Assembly (NCBI RefSeq): GCF_024648825.1
Contig: NZ_JANBBE010000012.1
Span: 1-64,000 of the forward strand
Length of the DNA stretch: 64,000 bases
Reading direction: 5' to 3'
Source: Lentzea californiensis
GTDB lineage: Bacteria; Actinomycetota; Actinomycetes; Mycobacteriales; Pseudonocardiaceae
The notes beneath the pieces were generated by a model. That model was not told where the DNA came from, did not search any database, and saw only the letters and a list, made by a program, of their open reading frames with translations. How positions within the stretch are numbered: position 1 is the stretch's first letter; the number at the start of each line of letters is the position of its first letter. Positions 1 to 7,919 of the stretch are shown here, in pieces. Position numbers and translations under genes: made by a program.

Positions 1-68
1 CTGAGGTTCACCCCGAGCAGTGGACACCGAGTTAGCAGGACCTAGGGTTCTGCTGAAAGGATGTCCTC

Positions 69-392
69 ATGCCTCCTCGTAAACGCCGTTCGTACACGGC
101 CGAGTACAAGGTCGAGGCTGCGCATCGTGTGATCGATTCCGGTCGGACGATCTCTGAGGTTGCCCGCGAGCTGGGGATCGACGCGGGAATGTTGAGCGTC
201 TGGGTCAAGGACGAGCGGCGCCGGATCGCCGCGGCCGAGGCTCACGGGGACACGCCCCTGGAGGCGGCTGAGCTGGCCGAGCTGCAGCGGTTGCGTCGAC
301 AGGTCGCCGAGCTCGAGAAGGACAACGCGTTCCTGGTAAAAGCCTCGGCGTACTTTGCCGCGATGCAGAAGAACCGGCCCGGTTCGCTCTGA
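69..392 (+). CDS. IS3-family transposase OrfA
   Basis: The 107-residue protein carries an N-terminal helix-turn-helix of the HTH_Tnp_1 type (about residues 8-55, including RTISEVARELGI) that recognises the element's terminal repeats. A leucine/charged coiled-coil stretch (about residues 72-100) follows and is expected to mediate dimerisation and contact with OrfB. The stop overlaps the ATG of orfB in a TGATG arrangement, and orfB lies in the -1 frame. A fused OrfAB made by -1 frameshifting is therefore possible, as in other IS3 elements; a short AAAAG run near 336-340 is a candidate slip site but is not proof. Confidence 0.93.
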   Translation: MPPRKRRSYTAEYKVEAAHRVIDSGRTISEVARELGIDAGMLSVWVKDERRRIAAAEAHGDTPLEAAELAELQRLRRQVAELEKDNAFLVKASAYFAAMQKNRPGSL

Positions 393-1306
393 TGGCCAAG
401 TACGCCGGCCCCGACACCATCGCCGGCGTCGCCGACCTGGCCGCGCCTGAGGGCGAACGCTTCGCGATCCGACGCATGGCGCGGCTGCTGGCGGTGTCCG
501 CCTCTGGCTACTACGCCTACGTGAAACGTTGTGCCGCAACGGTGTTGACACCTCGTCAGCAGCGCCGCGCAGACCTGGAGGTGAAGATCACCCAGGCGCA
601 CAAGGACTCTGACGGCACCTACGGATCGCCACGGATCACCGCGGAACTGCGGGATCAGGGCGAGGTGATCAGCGCCAAAACCGTTGCCAAGGTCATGGCC
701 GAGATCGGGATCGAGGGCATCAGCCCACGCACGTTCAAGGTCAGAACGACGGTCTCCGACCTGGCGGCATCGTTCCCGCCGGATCTCGTCGACCGCGAGT
801 TCGACCAAGGCCGCCTGGACGCCGTGTGGCTCACCGACATCACGTACTTGTCTTGCGGTGAGGGCGAGATGTTCCTGTGCGCGATCCGGGACGGGCACTC
901 CCGCACAGTGCTCGGCTACAGCGTCGCCGACCACATTAGCGCCGAGATGGTCACCACCGCCATCGAGGCGGCCGTGGCCGCCCGCGGCGGTGAATGTCGT
1001 GGCACAGTCCTACATTCCGACCGCGGCGGCGAATACACGGCACACCTGACCGCACAGGCCTGCTTCCGGCACGGGCTGCGCCGATCGATGGGCGCCACCG
1101 GGATTTGCTGGGACAACAGCCCAGCCGAGTCGTTCTGGTCGACGTTCAAACACGAGCACTACTACCGGCACGTCTACGCCACGAAGATGGAACTCGTTGC
1201 CGCAGTTGACAAGTGGATCCGTTTCTATAACAGTACGCGGCGGCACTCCAAGCTCGGGATGCGCAGTCCCAGCGACTACGAGAAGTCACTCCGAGCGGCT
1301 GCCTGA
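392..1306 (+). CDS. IS3-family transposase OrfB, DDE integrase core
   Basis: This 304-residue protein is the catalytic subunit of the element. An HTH_21-like segment (about residues 40-105) precedes an rve integrase core. The three acidic catalytic residues are visible in context: the Asp of VWLTDITYLS, the Asp of VLHSDRGGEYT and the Glu of WDNSPAESFWSTFK. The C-terminus (KLGMRSPSDYE) is typical of the family. The frame is intact from start to stop and both inverted repeats are present, so the element is probably still mobile. It starts on the ATG overlapping the orfA stop. Confidence 0.94.
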   Translation: MAKYAGPDTIAGVADLAAPEGERFAIRRMARLLAVSASGYYAYVKRCAATVLTPRQQRRADLEVKITQAHKDSDGTYGSPRITAELRDQGEVISAKTVAKVMAEIGIEGISPRTFKVRTTVSDLAASFPPDLVDREFDQGRLDAVWLTDITYLSCGEGEMFLCAIRDGHSRTVLGYSVADHISAEMVTTAIEAAVAARGGECRGTVLHSDRGGEYTAHLTAQACFRHGLRRSMGATGICWDNSPAESFWSTFKHEHYYRHVYATKMELVAAVDKWIRFYNSTRRHSKLGMRSPSDYEKSLRAAA

Positions 1307-1345
1307 ATCTCTTAAGCCCCTGTCCACCGTTCGGGGTGAACCTCA

Positions 1346-1458
1346 ACCTTCCCTCGGAACCCTTCGAGAAGCTCTGGTCCGCAGAGAAGGAGTTCCTGGC
1401 GGCGGCGAGGGAAGAACTTGGCCTGTCCGCGATGTCGCGGACTCCTGGGATCGAGTAA
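1346..1458 (+). pseudogene. C-terminal remnant of a gene interrupted by the IS
   Basis: Directly after the IS right end an open frame runs to a TAA at 1456-1458. It encodes about 37 residues of normal composition, including EKLWSAEKEFLAAAREELGL. It has no start of its own, so it is best read as the 3' end of a gene whose front was displaced by the IS. The family is not recognisable from so short a piece. From 1459 to 1625 I see no further gene. Confidence 0.45.
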
Positions 1459-1625
1459 CCACGACGCTGCAGCTCTACTTGGCATGAAGCTAGCCCGCAG
1501 GAAGAACGTTCTGGCGGGAACCTGCAGCCCCACAACCAGCGGCCAAAGACTCGTCGCCCAGCTTGCTCCAGCGATCGTCACGACGAAGGCGCCGAACAAA
1601 AATACCGTGGCGGACATTCGGTAAC

Positions 1626-2318
1626 TCATGCTGCGCTCGATGTGGCGTCGGCGAGCCCGTTGCTGCGGCAGGCTTGGGCACGGTGGAAGGTGCGCTCGTC
1701 GACTAGCGGCTCGTGAACGTTCGCCGCAGAGGTGACCCACTGCTGTGGCGAAGTCGGACGGCCATCGACGGTGCGGGCCCAGACCTGGCGCCCGGTGTAC
1801 TTGATGTTGCTGACGATTCGCCGGACAGCCTTCGAGGTCCATCGACCGCTGCGGCTCGGCGTCGGGTACTGGCGAAGGTCGCCGTTGAGCCTCGTTGCGA
1901 TCGCGGCCAACGTCAGGCCGTGGTCGGCGCGCCAGATGAAGATCTGCTTGACGACCGCAGCGGTCTGCCAGTCAGGGACGAGAACGGCGCGCAGCTTGCT
2001 GGGTCCGCTCGGATCGGTGACCCGGATCCGGAGGGCTCGGTAGCCGTAAGGCGGAGGCCCGATCTGGTAGCCCGCGCGGACGACCTCAACCATTGCCTGC
2101 CGGGCGCGGCGAGTGGTTTCGGAGTGGTGCGCCGAGAGCGCGGCCCATTCGATCCGGCTGCCGCGGCAGTCGATCAGTTCGCCGTCCCCGGTCTGACCGA
2201 CTTCGCCATCGCGTGAACGACCTGTCCACAACTTTGTCCACATCCGGGACCAGGACGGTGGACAGGTCTTCACCTCGGGGCGCCAGCCGCAGTGGCGGCA
2301 GTAGAGGCGTTTAGTCAT
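1626..2318 (-). CDS. Compact 'recombinase' domain protein lacking the serine catalytic domain
   Basis: The 230-residue protein matches the DNA-binding Recombinase domain of large serine recombinases (about residues 70-215; PPYGYRA, AAVVKQIFIWRADHG and VRRIVSNIKYTGRQVW are typical). The N-terminal resolvase domain with its catalytic Ser and Arg residues is absent; in its place is a Cys/His/Trp-rich start (YCRHCGWRPEVKTCP). It cannot catalyse strand exchange alone. Such short forms recur in actinomycetes, so it may be a genuine compact DNA-binding protein rather than a truncation. The ATG at 2318 is preferred over 2333 because GGAGGCGGG lies just upstream and the start overlaps the preceding gene's stop as ATGA. 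Confidence 0.75.
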   Translation of the reverse strand: MTKRLYCRHCGWRPEVKTCPPSWSRMWTKLWTGRSRDGEVGQTGDGELIDCRGSRIEWAALSAHHSETTRRARQAMVEVVRAGYQIGPPPYGYRALRIRVTDPSGPSKLRAVLVPDWQTAAVVKQIFIWRADHGLTLAAIATRLNGDLRQYPTPSRSGRWTSKAVRRIVSNIKYTGRQVWARTVDGRPTSPQQWVTSAANVHEPLVDERTFHRAQACRSNGLADATSSAA

Positions 2319-2560
2319 GCTGCCCGCCTCCATCCGGAAGCTTCGACACCGTCAACTGCTGCAGCAGCAAGCTCGGCGTCGTGGGCGAGTTGGCGCGGCA
2401 AGGGTGGCCGCCCGGCGCGTGTCACGAAATCGGTCAGGCGAATAGCCAGACGGGCATTATCGGATCTCACGGAAACAGCAGGTCGCGAAACGGCAGCATG
2501 ATCAGATGTCAGCAGAATCTGCAACCCTGTGGCAGACAGGCAGCCGCCGTGACGATCCAC
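2315..2560 (-). CDS. Small protein translationally coupled to the recombinase-like gene
   Basis: This 81-residue ORF ends in a TGA that overlaps the ATG of the downstream recombinase-like gene by four bases, which indicates coupled translation. The residues are mildly basic with an alanine-rich C-terminal helix; I recognise no domain. The ATG at 2560 is the first in frame, and an internal GTG start is possible. The coupling is the main reason to accept it as a gene. A role as a partner of the recombinase-like protein is only an inference from position. Confidence 0.55.
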   Translation of the reverse strand: MDRHGGCLSATGLQILLTSDHAAVSRPAVSVRSDNARLAIRLTDFVTRAGRPPLPRQLAHDAELAAAAVDGVEASGWRRAA

Positions 2561-2904
2561 TCGAATGGCCTAGAAGCGAGCTTGAGCACATCGGGTGACT
2601 TGCCCGGAAACTCAAGCGAGACTGAAACGATCCGTGAGGCTATACCGACCCCTTGGTATCCAGGGTTCCGCATAGCCGCGGGGACGCCCAGCCAGCGGCG
2701 GGCAACACTTGGCCCGTTCGTGCCATTACGTGTGCGTATAGTCGCAAGAAGACTAAGGGTTCTCGTTTGAAGTAGCCCTCCTTAAGTGCCAAAAGACCCT
2801 AGCGGTGACAGTTTTTGATCACGCAGTCTCTTTGTTGACAGTCTGCGGACGATCAACCCGCCAGGAACGGGCATGGGCCCAGACAGCGAAAGGAGACGGT
2901 TAGC
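2561..2904. other. Divergent intergenic region, no gene seen
   Basis: This stretch separates the minus-strand recombinase pair from the plus-strand gene at 2905, so it should carry promoters for both. I see no convincing ORF, RNA gene or palindrome. A ribosome-binding site AAAGGAG sits at its right edge. Confidence 0.5.
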
Positions 2905-4742
2905 ATGGCGACCTTTCATTCCGCTGAAATCTCGGACAGGGTCCCCCTCTCGCAACGGCATGGTGGGCGCCGCGTCGTGGCGTTGTCACTGACACTGGCG
3001 GACGACCAGTGGACTGACGATGCCAAGAAGGTCGGCATTGACATCCGCAAGTCTGTCGGAGTCGGCAAACCAGGTGAAGAGACCCCTGTCAACGCGGCTG
3101 CCTACGCCGAGCTGTTTCGCAGAATGCTGCGCAACCAAGGCGCTCGAGCTCTCGAGTTGGCAGGCGTCGATGAGGCGGTAGCGATTCTGCATCGCGAACC
3201 TAACGACAAGCTCGCACCAAGTAAGGTTCGCGAACTTCTAACCAACCCGACGCCGGTGCAACTCACGAGTCGCACAGCCCTGGAGATGATGAGGCCGCCG
3301 ATTCCATTTACCCAAGGAATCGGAGTGTTTCGAGGCTCGCCCGTGGCTCCCGAGATGGAGATTCGTCCATTTGCGGCCGCAGTGGCGTCGACATCGTCTG
3401 CCGACGATACGGCAGAAGTCGCGGCACAGACTGTCGTTCCGATTTCACTGCCAGCGATCCCTGAGCTAAGTGACGCCCTCGCTGCAGTTGCACGGGGTCA
3501 CTATCTTCTGCCGATAAGGAAGTGGCCCGGCCGCATCGAGCTATTGCCGTATGAGCCACCCGCCGAGACTAATCCCACATTCTTTCTGATCGAGGAGTAC
3601 GCGATCACTTCGAAGCTGGGCGACTTCGGCCTCGGCCGCACGACCGGTCCGTACTCACTATTCCCCGGCGAGACTACCGAGATCAGCATGAAGACCTGGC
3701 TGACGACAACAGACTCGTTCACGGAAGGGTCCAGTATCGTCGACTCGTTCGGCACAACGTCTGCGGACAAGTTCAACACCACGTTGGCAAATCATACAGC
3801 AACGAGTGGCACGCCGGTGGTGGGTTCAGCTTTATAGTCAGCGTCGAGGCCGGCGGCGGCGAGACGCGCAGCGAGCAGGTACACGTCGGCAGAGACTCAT
3901 TCGCGAACCAGACCTCGAATGCGGTCCAGGAGCACGTGGCTTCAGCCAACGCGAACAGGCAGACGAACGTTACGTCATCGACGGACCGATCAAAAACTGC
4001 GGGCACCGAGCAAGCAACCGTTCGGACTATTCGTAACGTGAACATGCGGCGCTGCTTGAACATCCTCTTCCGTGAGCTCAACCAGGAGTACATCACGAGG
4101 GTACATATGGTCGACCTCCGGCTCGGCTTTCAGAACGGGCAAATCGGCAGTTGGCGAGAGGCACCCTTCTCTCAGCTCCACTCGTTCGTGTCCCAGTTCG
4201 TCGCCGCCAAACAGGTCGATGATGTTTGCAGCAAACTGGTGAAGCTCGGGGCGGTTGTGTTCGATAACGCCGACAAACCAGTCCCGGTACTGGAGCAGCT
4301 CACATGGGAGGAAGGCGGATTAAATGTCAAGGTCGGCGACGTCAAGCCTGACCGGAAGGGAAGGTTCGATCCGCCAAGCGACACCACCAGCTACCGATTC
4401 CGCAGGGGGCCGCTGGGGCAGGACGAGGTCGATGGCGTGGTGCTCTCAGAGGCAAAGGTGATCATGCAGACGGGCACTCTGATCGCGGATGCCCTGCTAA
4501 GCCCAGGTGAAGCACTCGACGAGTACGCGATGGAGCGCCAGAAGGCGGACTCCGAGGCTGCGACATTGGCCAACGTCCACATGGAGGGCACCATCGTTGC
4601 GGAGAAAGTTGCGTCCGCCCGAGCACAGTCTGTCGTCGATGCGCTAAATGCGATTGTAGAGCCAGATAAGCGAATGAAGGCATACAGCGAGGCGTTCCGT
4701 CCGATTGTTGCTGAGGGCGATGCCGTCGGCATCGACACGTAG
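2905..4742 (+). pseudogene. Frameshifted gene for a ~612-residue protein of unknown function
   Basis: Two frames form one protein. Frame 1 (2905-about 3785) gives 290 plausible residues, including FFLIEEYAITSKLGDFGLG and LFPGETTEISMKTW, then runs out at 3837. The -1 frame is open from about 3783, reads YSNEWHAGGGFSF and continues through the 3936-4742 ORF. One restored base gives 613 codons exactly. The second half contains a predicted amphipathic helical region (TIRNVNMRRCLNILFRELNQ) and a C-terminal helix rich in Ala and Glu. AAAGGAG precedes the ATG. No slippery heptamer is visible at the junction, so programmed frameshifting is not supported. I do not recognise the family; it is followed at 40 bp by another frameshifted gene and the two may be an operon. 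Confidence 0.6.
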
Positions 4743-4781
4743 AGAAGGTCAACAGAGGTTCGCGGGTGAGCGGAGTTCACG

Positions 4782-5728
4782 ATGGGTGAAGCGCAGGCCG
4801 TCGGCTACAGCGGCGTAACGGTCAGCGGAGCGGGCTTTACCGGCAGTATCCCGGCCGTACCGTCCACGGGAGGTGGTGCCGCAGCTGGCTCAACGGCGCG
4901 GAGCGTTGGGTACAGCGGCGTCACGATTGACGGTGCGGGCTTTACTGGCAGTGCGCCGGTCGCGACATCCACGTCTTCGGCTGTGTCGAATAACTCGGCC
5001 AGCGAACCTACAAGGTATACGATCGGTTCAGGTTACTCTGACGTTCTCGAACCACCAATCGAGCAGTATGATCTAAGTAAGGAGTTCGGATTCATTCCCG
5101 TCGCGCCAGAAGAGTCCGAGGCCCACTTGCCCTATCAAGGAATCAAAATTCCTCCGCAAGATACTCTTAGCCGACAACTCCAGATCGCTGATCTCCGCGC
5201 ATCTGCTGAAGCGCCTTCTGGAGGCCCACGACCTTACGCCGACGCCAGCCAATACGGCTACTCGTATATGCGCAGTGAGATTATAGGCAGAGGCGGGGCG
5301 GCTGCGGCCACGAGCGCAATGGGGGCGTGGCAGCGCGCGCCGAATAGCTTCTTCCCGTTTACTGTTCGGTCTGTCGACGGTTCACCCGCGGTGATCGAGC
5401 GAAGGAAGATTCTCATACTGGAGGATCGCTACGAGGGATTCCCGATGCTTCCCCCTGGCGAACATCCGGTCGAGGTGGTGGAAGTCACGCCCAACAGCTT
5501 CACATTCCGGGCGTTGCCAGGTCATTTCGACCCCCTGGATCCATGATCTCATTCGTCATGGCCGCCGATATCTCAGGCCAGGTCACATTGATGCATTTGG
5601 GTGTCACGCAGCCCAATGCGAGCCAGTCCCCCAAGTATTTGGTCGCCCCGACCATTGCGGACATGGCATGGACGCGACAAAGTGAGGCCTTAAGGCAGTG
5701 GTTGGCCAACCATCCGAATACTCCGTAG
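4782..5728 (+). pseudogene. Frameshifted gene with duplicated VGYSGVT motif, unknown function
   Basis: The first 254 residues start at an ATG preceded by GGAG. They contain two copies of a 16-residue motif (VGYSGVT..GAGFTGS) separated by a Gly/Ala/Ser linker, then a disordered segment, then a folded-looking domain ending GEHPVEVVEVTPNSFTFRAL. The frame stops at 5546, but the -1 frame reads PPGSMISFVMAADISG straight on to 5728. Restoring a sixth C in the run at 5531-5535 joins HFDP to PGSM and gives exactly 316 codons. The function is unknown. The repeat-bearing N-terminus suggests a binding or surface role, as inference only. Confidence 0.6.
4800..4952 (+). repeat. Two diverged 48-bp direct repeats inside the coding sequence
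   Basis: Copies at 4800-4847 and 4905-4952 encode VGYSGVTVSGAGFTGS and VGYSGVTIDGAGFTGS. Third-position differences are frequent while the residues are nearly constant, so the repeat is kept at the protein level rather than being a recent DNA duplication. Confidence 0.8.
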
Positions 5729-6353
5729 CCAACATTGGATCCAAGGTCATCAGCGCGACCTGCCGACCGGGCGGCCCTGTCACCTCGGACAGCTTTGAGC
5801 AGTCAGCAGGCGTCGACCACTCAGGCGTCGACGCCGGAACGGGCGGAGTGGTTGCTGGTGGCAGGATCCTGCCGGTCTTGACGGGGTTTCAGCCGGTCTG
5901 CGGCCTTGGTCCCGGGTTCGGCTCTGGTGCGGGCTCCGGCACGATCCCCGACACGACTCCCGGCGATGTCTCGTGCGGGGATTCACAGCGTGGGATCCGG
6001 CCCTGTCTCGAGCCATGACTGCGGTAGCGGGCCGAACGCGCGCCGGGCGGCCCGGACGACCAGGGCAGCTCCGAGCCGCGGTAGGCACATTCTGGCCGTA
6101 GAAGCTGTCGTGAGTTCTCCCAACGACGTCCACAGACAGTAGTTCTTCCAGACGAACTACTGATGCCAGCGCACCGAACTGGCAGCCGACCATGCCTCTG
6201 CAGGGCGGTGGTTCACAACGCGGAGCCAACTCCAGCGAGATCGTTCGCTACCCGCTGCTCCATGCCCAGGGATGACGGATGAGAACATTCCCGGATCGAC
6301 ATGTGTCCAGTGTGGACAATCGGTCGTGACGTCTGCATGACCGTGGCTACGTG
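5729..6353. other. Gene-free stretch between convergent genes
   Basis: About 625 bp lie between the end of the plus-strand frameshifted gene and the end of the minus-strand defence operon. Open frames here are Arg/Pro-rich on one strand and lack ribosome-binding sites, which is the profile of chance frames in GC-rich DNA. I see no RNA gene. It may hold debris of former genes but nothing I can name. Confidence 0.5.
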
Positions 6354-7919
6354 TCAGTCAGCCAGGTTCGTCTGCGCCAGACGGCTGACTTTGTCGCTGC
6401 CTCCGTGGGTGATGCTGGCCGTTTCCTCGTCCGGATCAACGCACATGTACACGTACTCGCCGACTCGCAGGCCGAACCGCCGAACATAGATGCCGAAACC
6501 GTGAGTGAATCCCGTCTCGTCGTTGTAGACGGCGGTTCCGCACTGTTCGCCTCGTTCATCGGTCAGCTCGAACCTGGTGGACGGAGTACCAGCCTGGAGC
6601 CATCGGCGCAGCAGCACTCCGGTCAGCCTGAAGTTGGACGTCACAGCCAACATGACCCATGGGCGACCGTTCGGCGTTACGCCGGCGCGGAAGTCGCGAT
6701 TCTCCGTCAGCGAGCGTGCCCGTGCCTGTCCCTGGACGGTCGTAACCACGTCCGAAGCAACCTGCGTTCCGCGGACGGTCCACGCGTTTCGATCCAGCTT
6801 CACGAACGCGGGATGGAAGGTGAGGTACACGCCGACCGTGCTGAGGTTCATGCCGAACGCCTCGGCGGTCTCCATCAGGCTCGTGCGATCTAGAACGCCG
6901 TTCGGAGACATCCTGATCAGCTCGACGAGAAGCGCCGCCTCAACACCGAGTGCGGCGTTGGGATCCAGCGGGACTGTCGCGCTGAGCTCGTTGTCGTCGA
7001 CAGCAAACTGGTCGTGCCACTCACAGAACGCCCGCAGTCCCGTGGTACTCGGGGCCACGAGATCCGCCTGATCTGCGGTGCGGCCGGCGTTGCGGTAGGC
7101 CCAGAAGTTTTCGACCGCCTGCTGTGCGCTGAGTAGGTCGACGGGCTGGTGCACGGACAGGAGGGTGCGGAGTGTGTTGACCAGGCGGTTGCGCGTTGAT
7201 GCTCCCCAGGTGACGTGGTCCTCGTCGAGCCACACAACCGAATCCGACGCCGCCAACAGTGCCCTGACGTCATCCTCAGTGACGACGGAACCGGCGTCGA
7301 GTGCCTCGTCACTGACTTGGAGCAACGTGGCGAGACCCTGCCGTTCAGCCAGCCTGCGAGTTGCCTGGTACACGGCGGTGAGGGAGTCAGGATCGTCGGT
7401 GACGACCCCGGCTGCCAGTTCCAGGTCGAACGGCCGTCCGGCGAACTCGGCACACGCGCGCAGGCTGTCGAGGCTGTACTTGGTGGAGGTGATACCTCTG
7501 TGGAGCAGTTCGTCGGCCAACGCGAACTCCGTGCAAGGAGCCAATCTCCTCGCAAGCGCCAGCGCAGCGTCGAGCTGCGGCCACCCCAGACGAAGTCCGT
7601 AGAGCGCTTTGTGGCTCTTCTGGATCTGGCGGGCGCGTTCGCGGGTTACGCCCATCACGACCCCAGTTTCCTCCAACGTGGCGGGTGGCTGTCCGAGCAG
7701 TCCATACCGTGTCGCCAAACCGTTTATGACGGCCGGTCGGCAGGGCTTTCTCCTGCCGTGAATCACGCTGTCCGCCTCGGACAGAATTCTGACGACTGTC
7801 GTCTCCAGCGGTTCGGTGTCGTCGAAGGTCAGTTCGGCGAGCTTGGCGAGAACACTCGTCAGATCAGCTTGCGTATCTGGCCGATCTGGTTCCTGGACGG
7901 CGTTGGTGTTATCCGCCAT
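6354..7919 (-). CDS. Sigma-70 region 4-like DNA-binding protein of the Mza-type operon
   Basis: This 521-residue protein has a clear sigma-70 region 4 helix-turn-helix at about residues 68-105 (RYGLLGQPPATLEETG, then VMGVTRERARQI), the part of a sigma factor that reads the -35 element. Regions 2 and 3 are not visible, so it is unlikely to be a working sigma factor. The remaining 400 residues are helical and of unknown fold. Its start overlaps the AIPR stop by one base (TGATG), making it the last gene of a five-gene operon. It may target DNA or regulate the operon. The domain call is firm and the role is inferred from context. Confidence 0.85.
   Translation of the reverse strand: MADNTNAVQEPDRPDTQADLTSVLAKLAELTFDDTEPLETTVVRILSEADSVIHGRRKPCRPAVINGLATRYGLLGQPPATLEETGVVMGVTRERARQIQKSHKALYGLRLGWPQLDAALALARRLAPCTEFALADELLHRGITSTKYSLDSLRACAEFAGRPFDLELAAGVVTDDPDSLTAVYQATRRLAERQGLATLLQVSDEALDAGSVVTEDDVRALLAASDSVVWLDEDHVTWGASTRNRLVNTLRTLLSVHQPVDLLSAQQAVENFWAYRNAGRTADQADLVAPSTTGLRAFCEWHDQFAVDDNELSATVPLDPNAALGVEAALLVELIRMSPNGVLDRTSLMETAEAFGMNLSTVGVYLTFHPAFVKLDRNAWTVRGTQVASDVVTTVQGQARARSLTENRDFRAGVTPNGRPWVMLAVTSNFRLTGVLLRRWLQAGTPSTRFELTDERGEQCGTAVYNDETGFTHGFGIYVRRFGLRVGEYVYMCVDPDEETASITHGGSDKVSRLAQTNLAD

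Larger units (their letters stand above)
2..1345 (+). mobile_element. Complete IS3-family insertion sequence
   Basis: The element is bounded by 25-bp terminal inverted repeats at 2-26 and 1321-1345 that differ at two positions; both ends begin TGAGGTTCACCCCGA when read inward. Between them lie two overlapping transposase genes, orfA and orfB, in the usual IS3 order. Only one base of left flank is present, so a target duplication cannot be tested. The right flank continues an open reading frame that has lost its beginning, so the element appears to sit inside an older gene. Confidence 0.93.

Noticed and set aside
2215..2260. Two DnaA-box-like TGTCCACA sequences
   Set aside because: They lie inside the conserved part of the recombinase-like coding sequence, and there are no further boxes or AT-rich stretch to suggest an origin.
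3760..3800. Programmed -1 frameshift in the unknown gene at 2905
   Set aside because: No slippery heptamer or downstream hairpin was seen; similar single-base losses elsewhere point to mutation or assembly error.
5780..6229. 149-codon minus-strand ORF
   Set aside because: It is Arg/Pro-rich with no domain or ribosome-binding site and lies between convergent genes.
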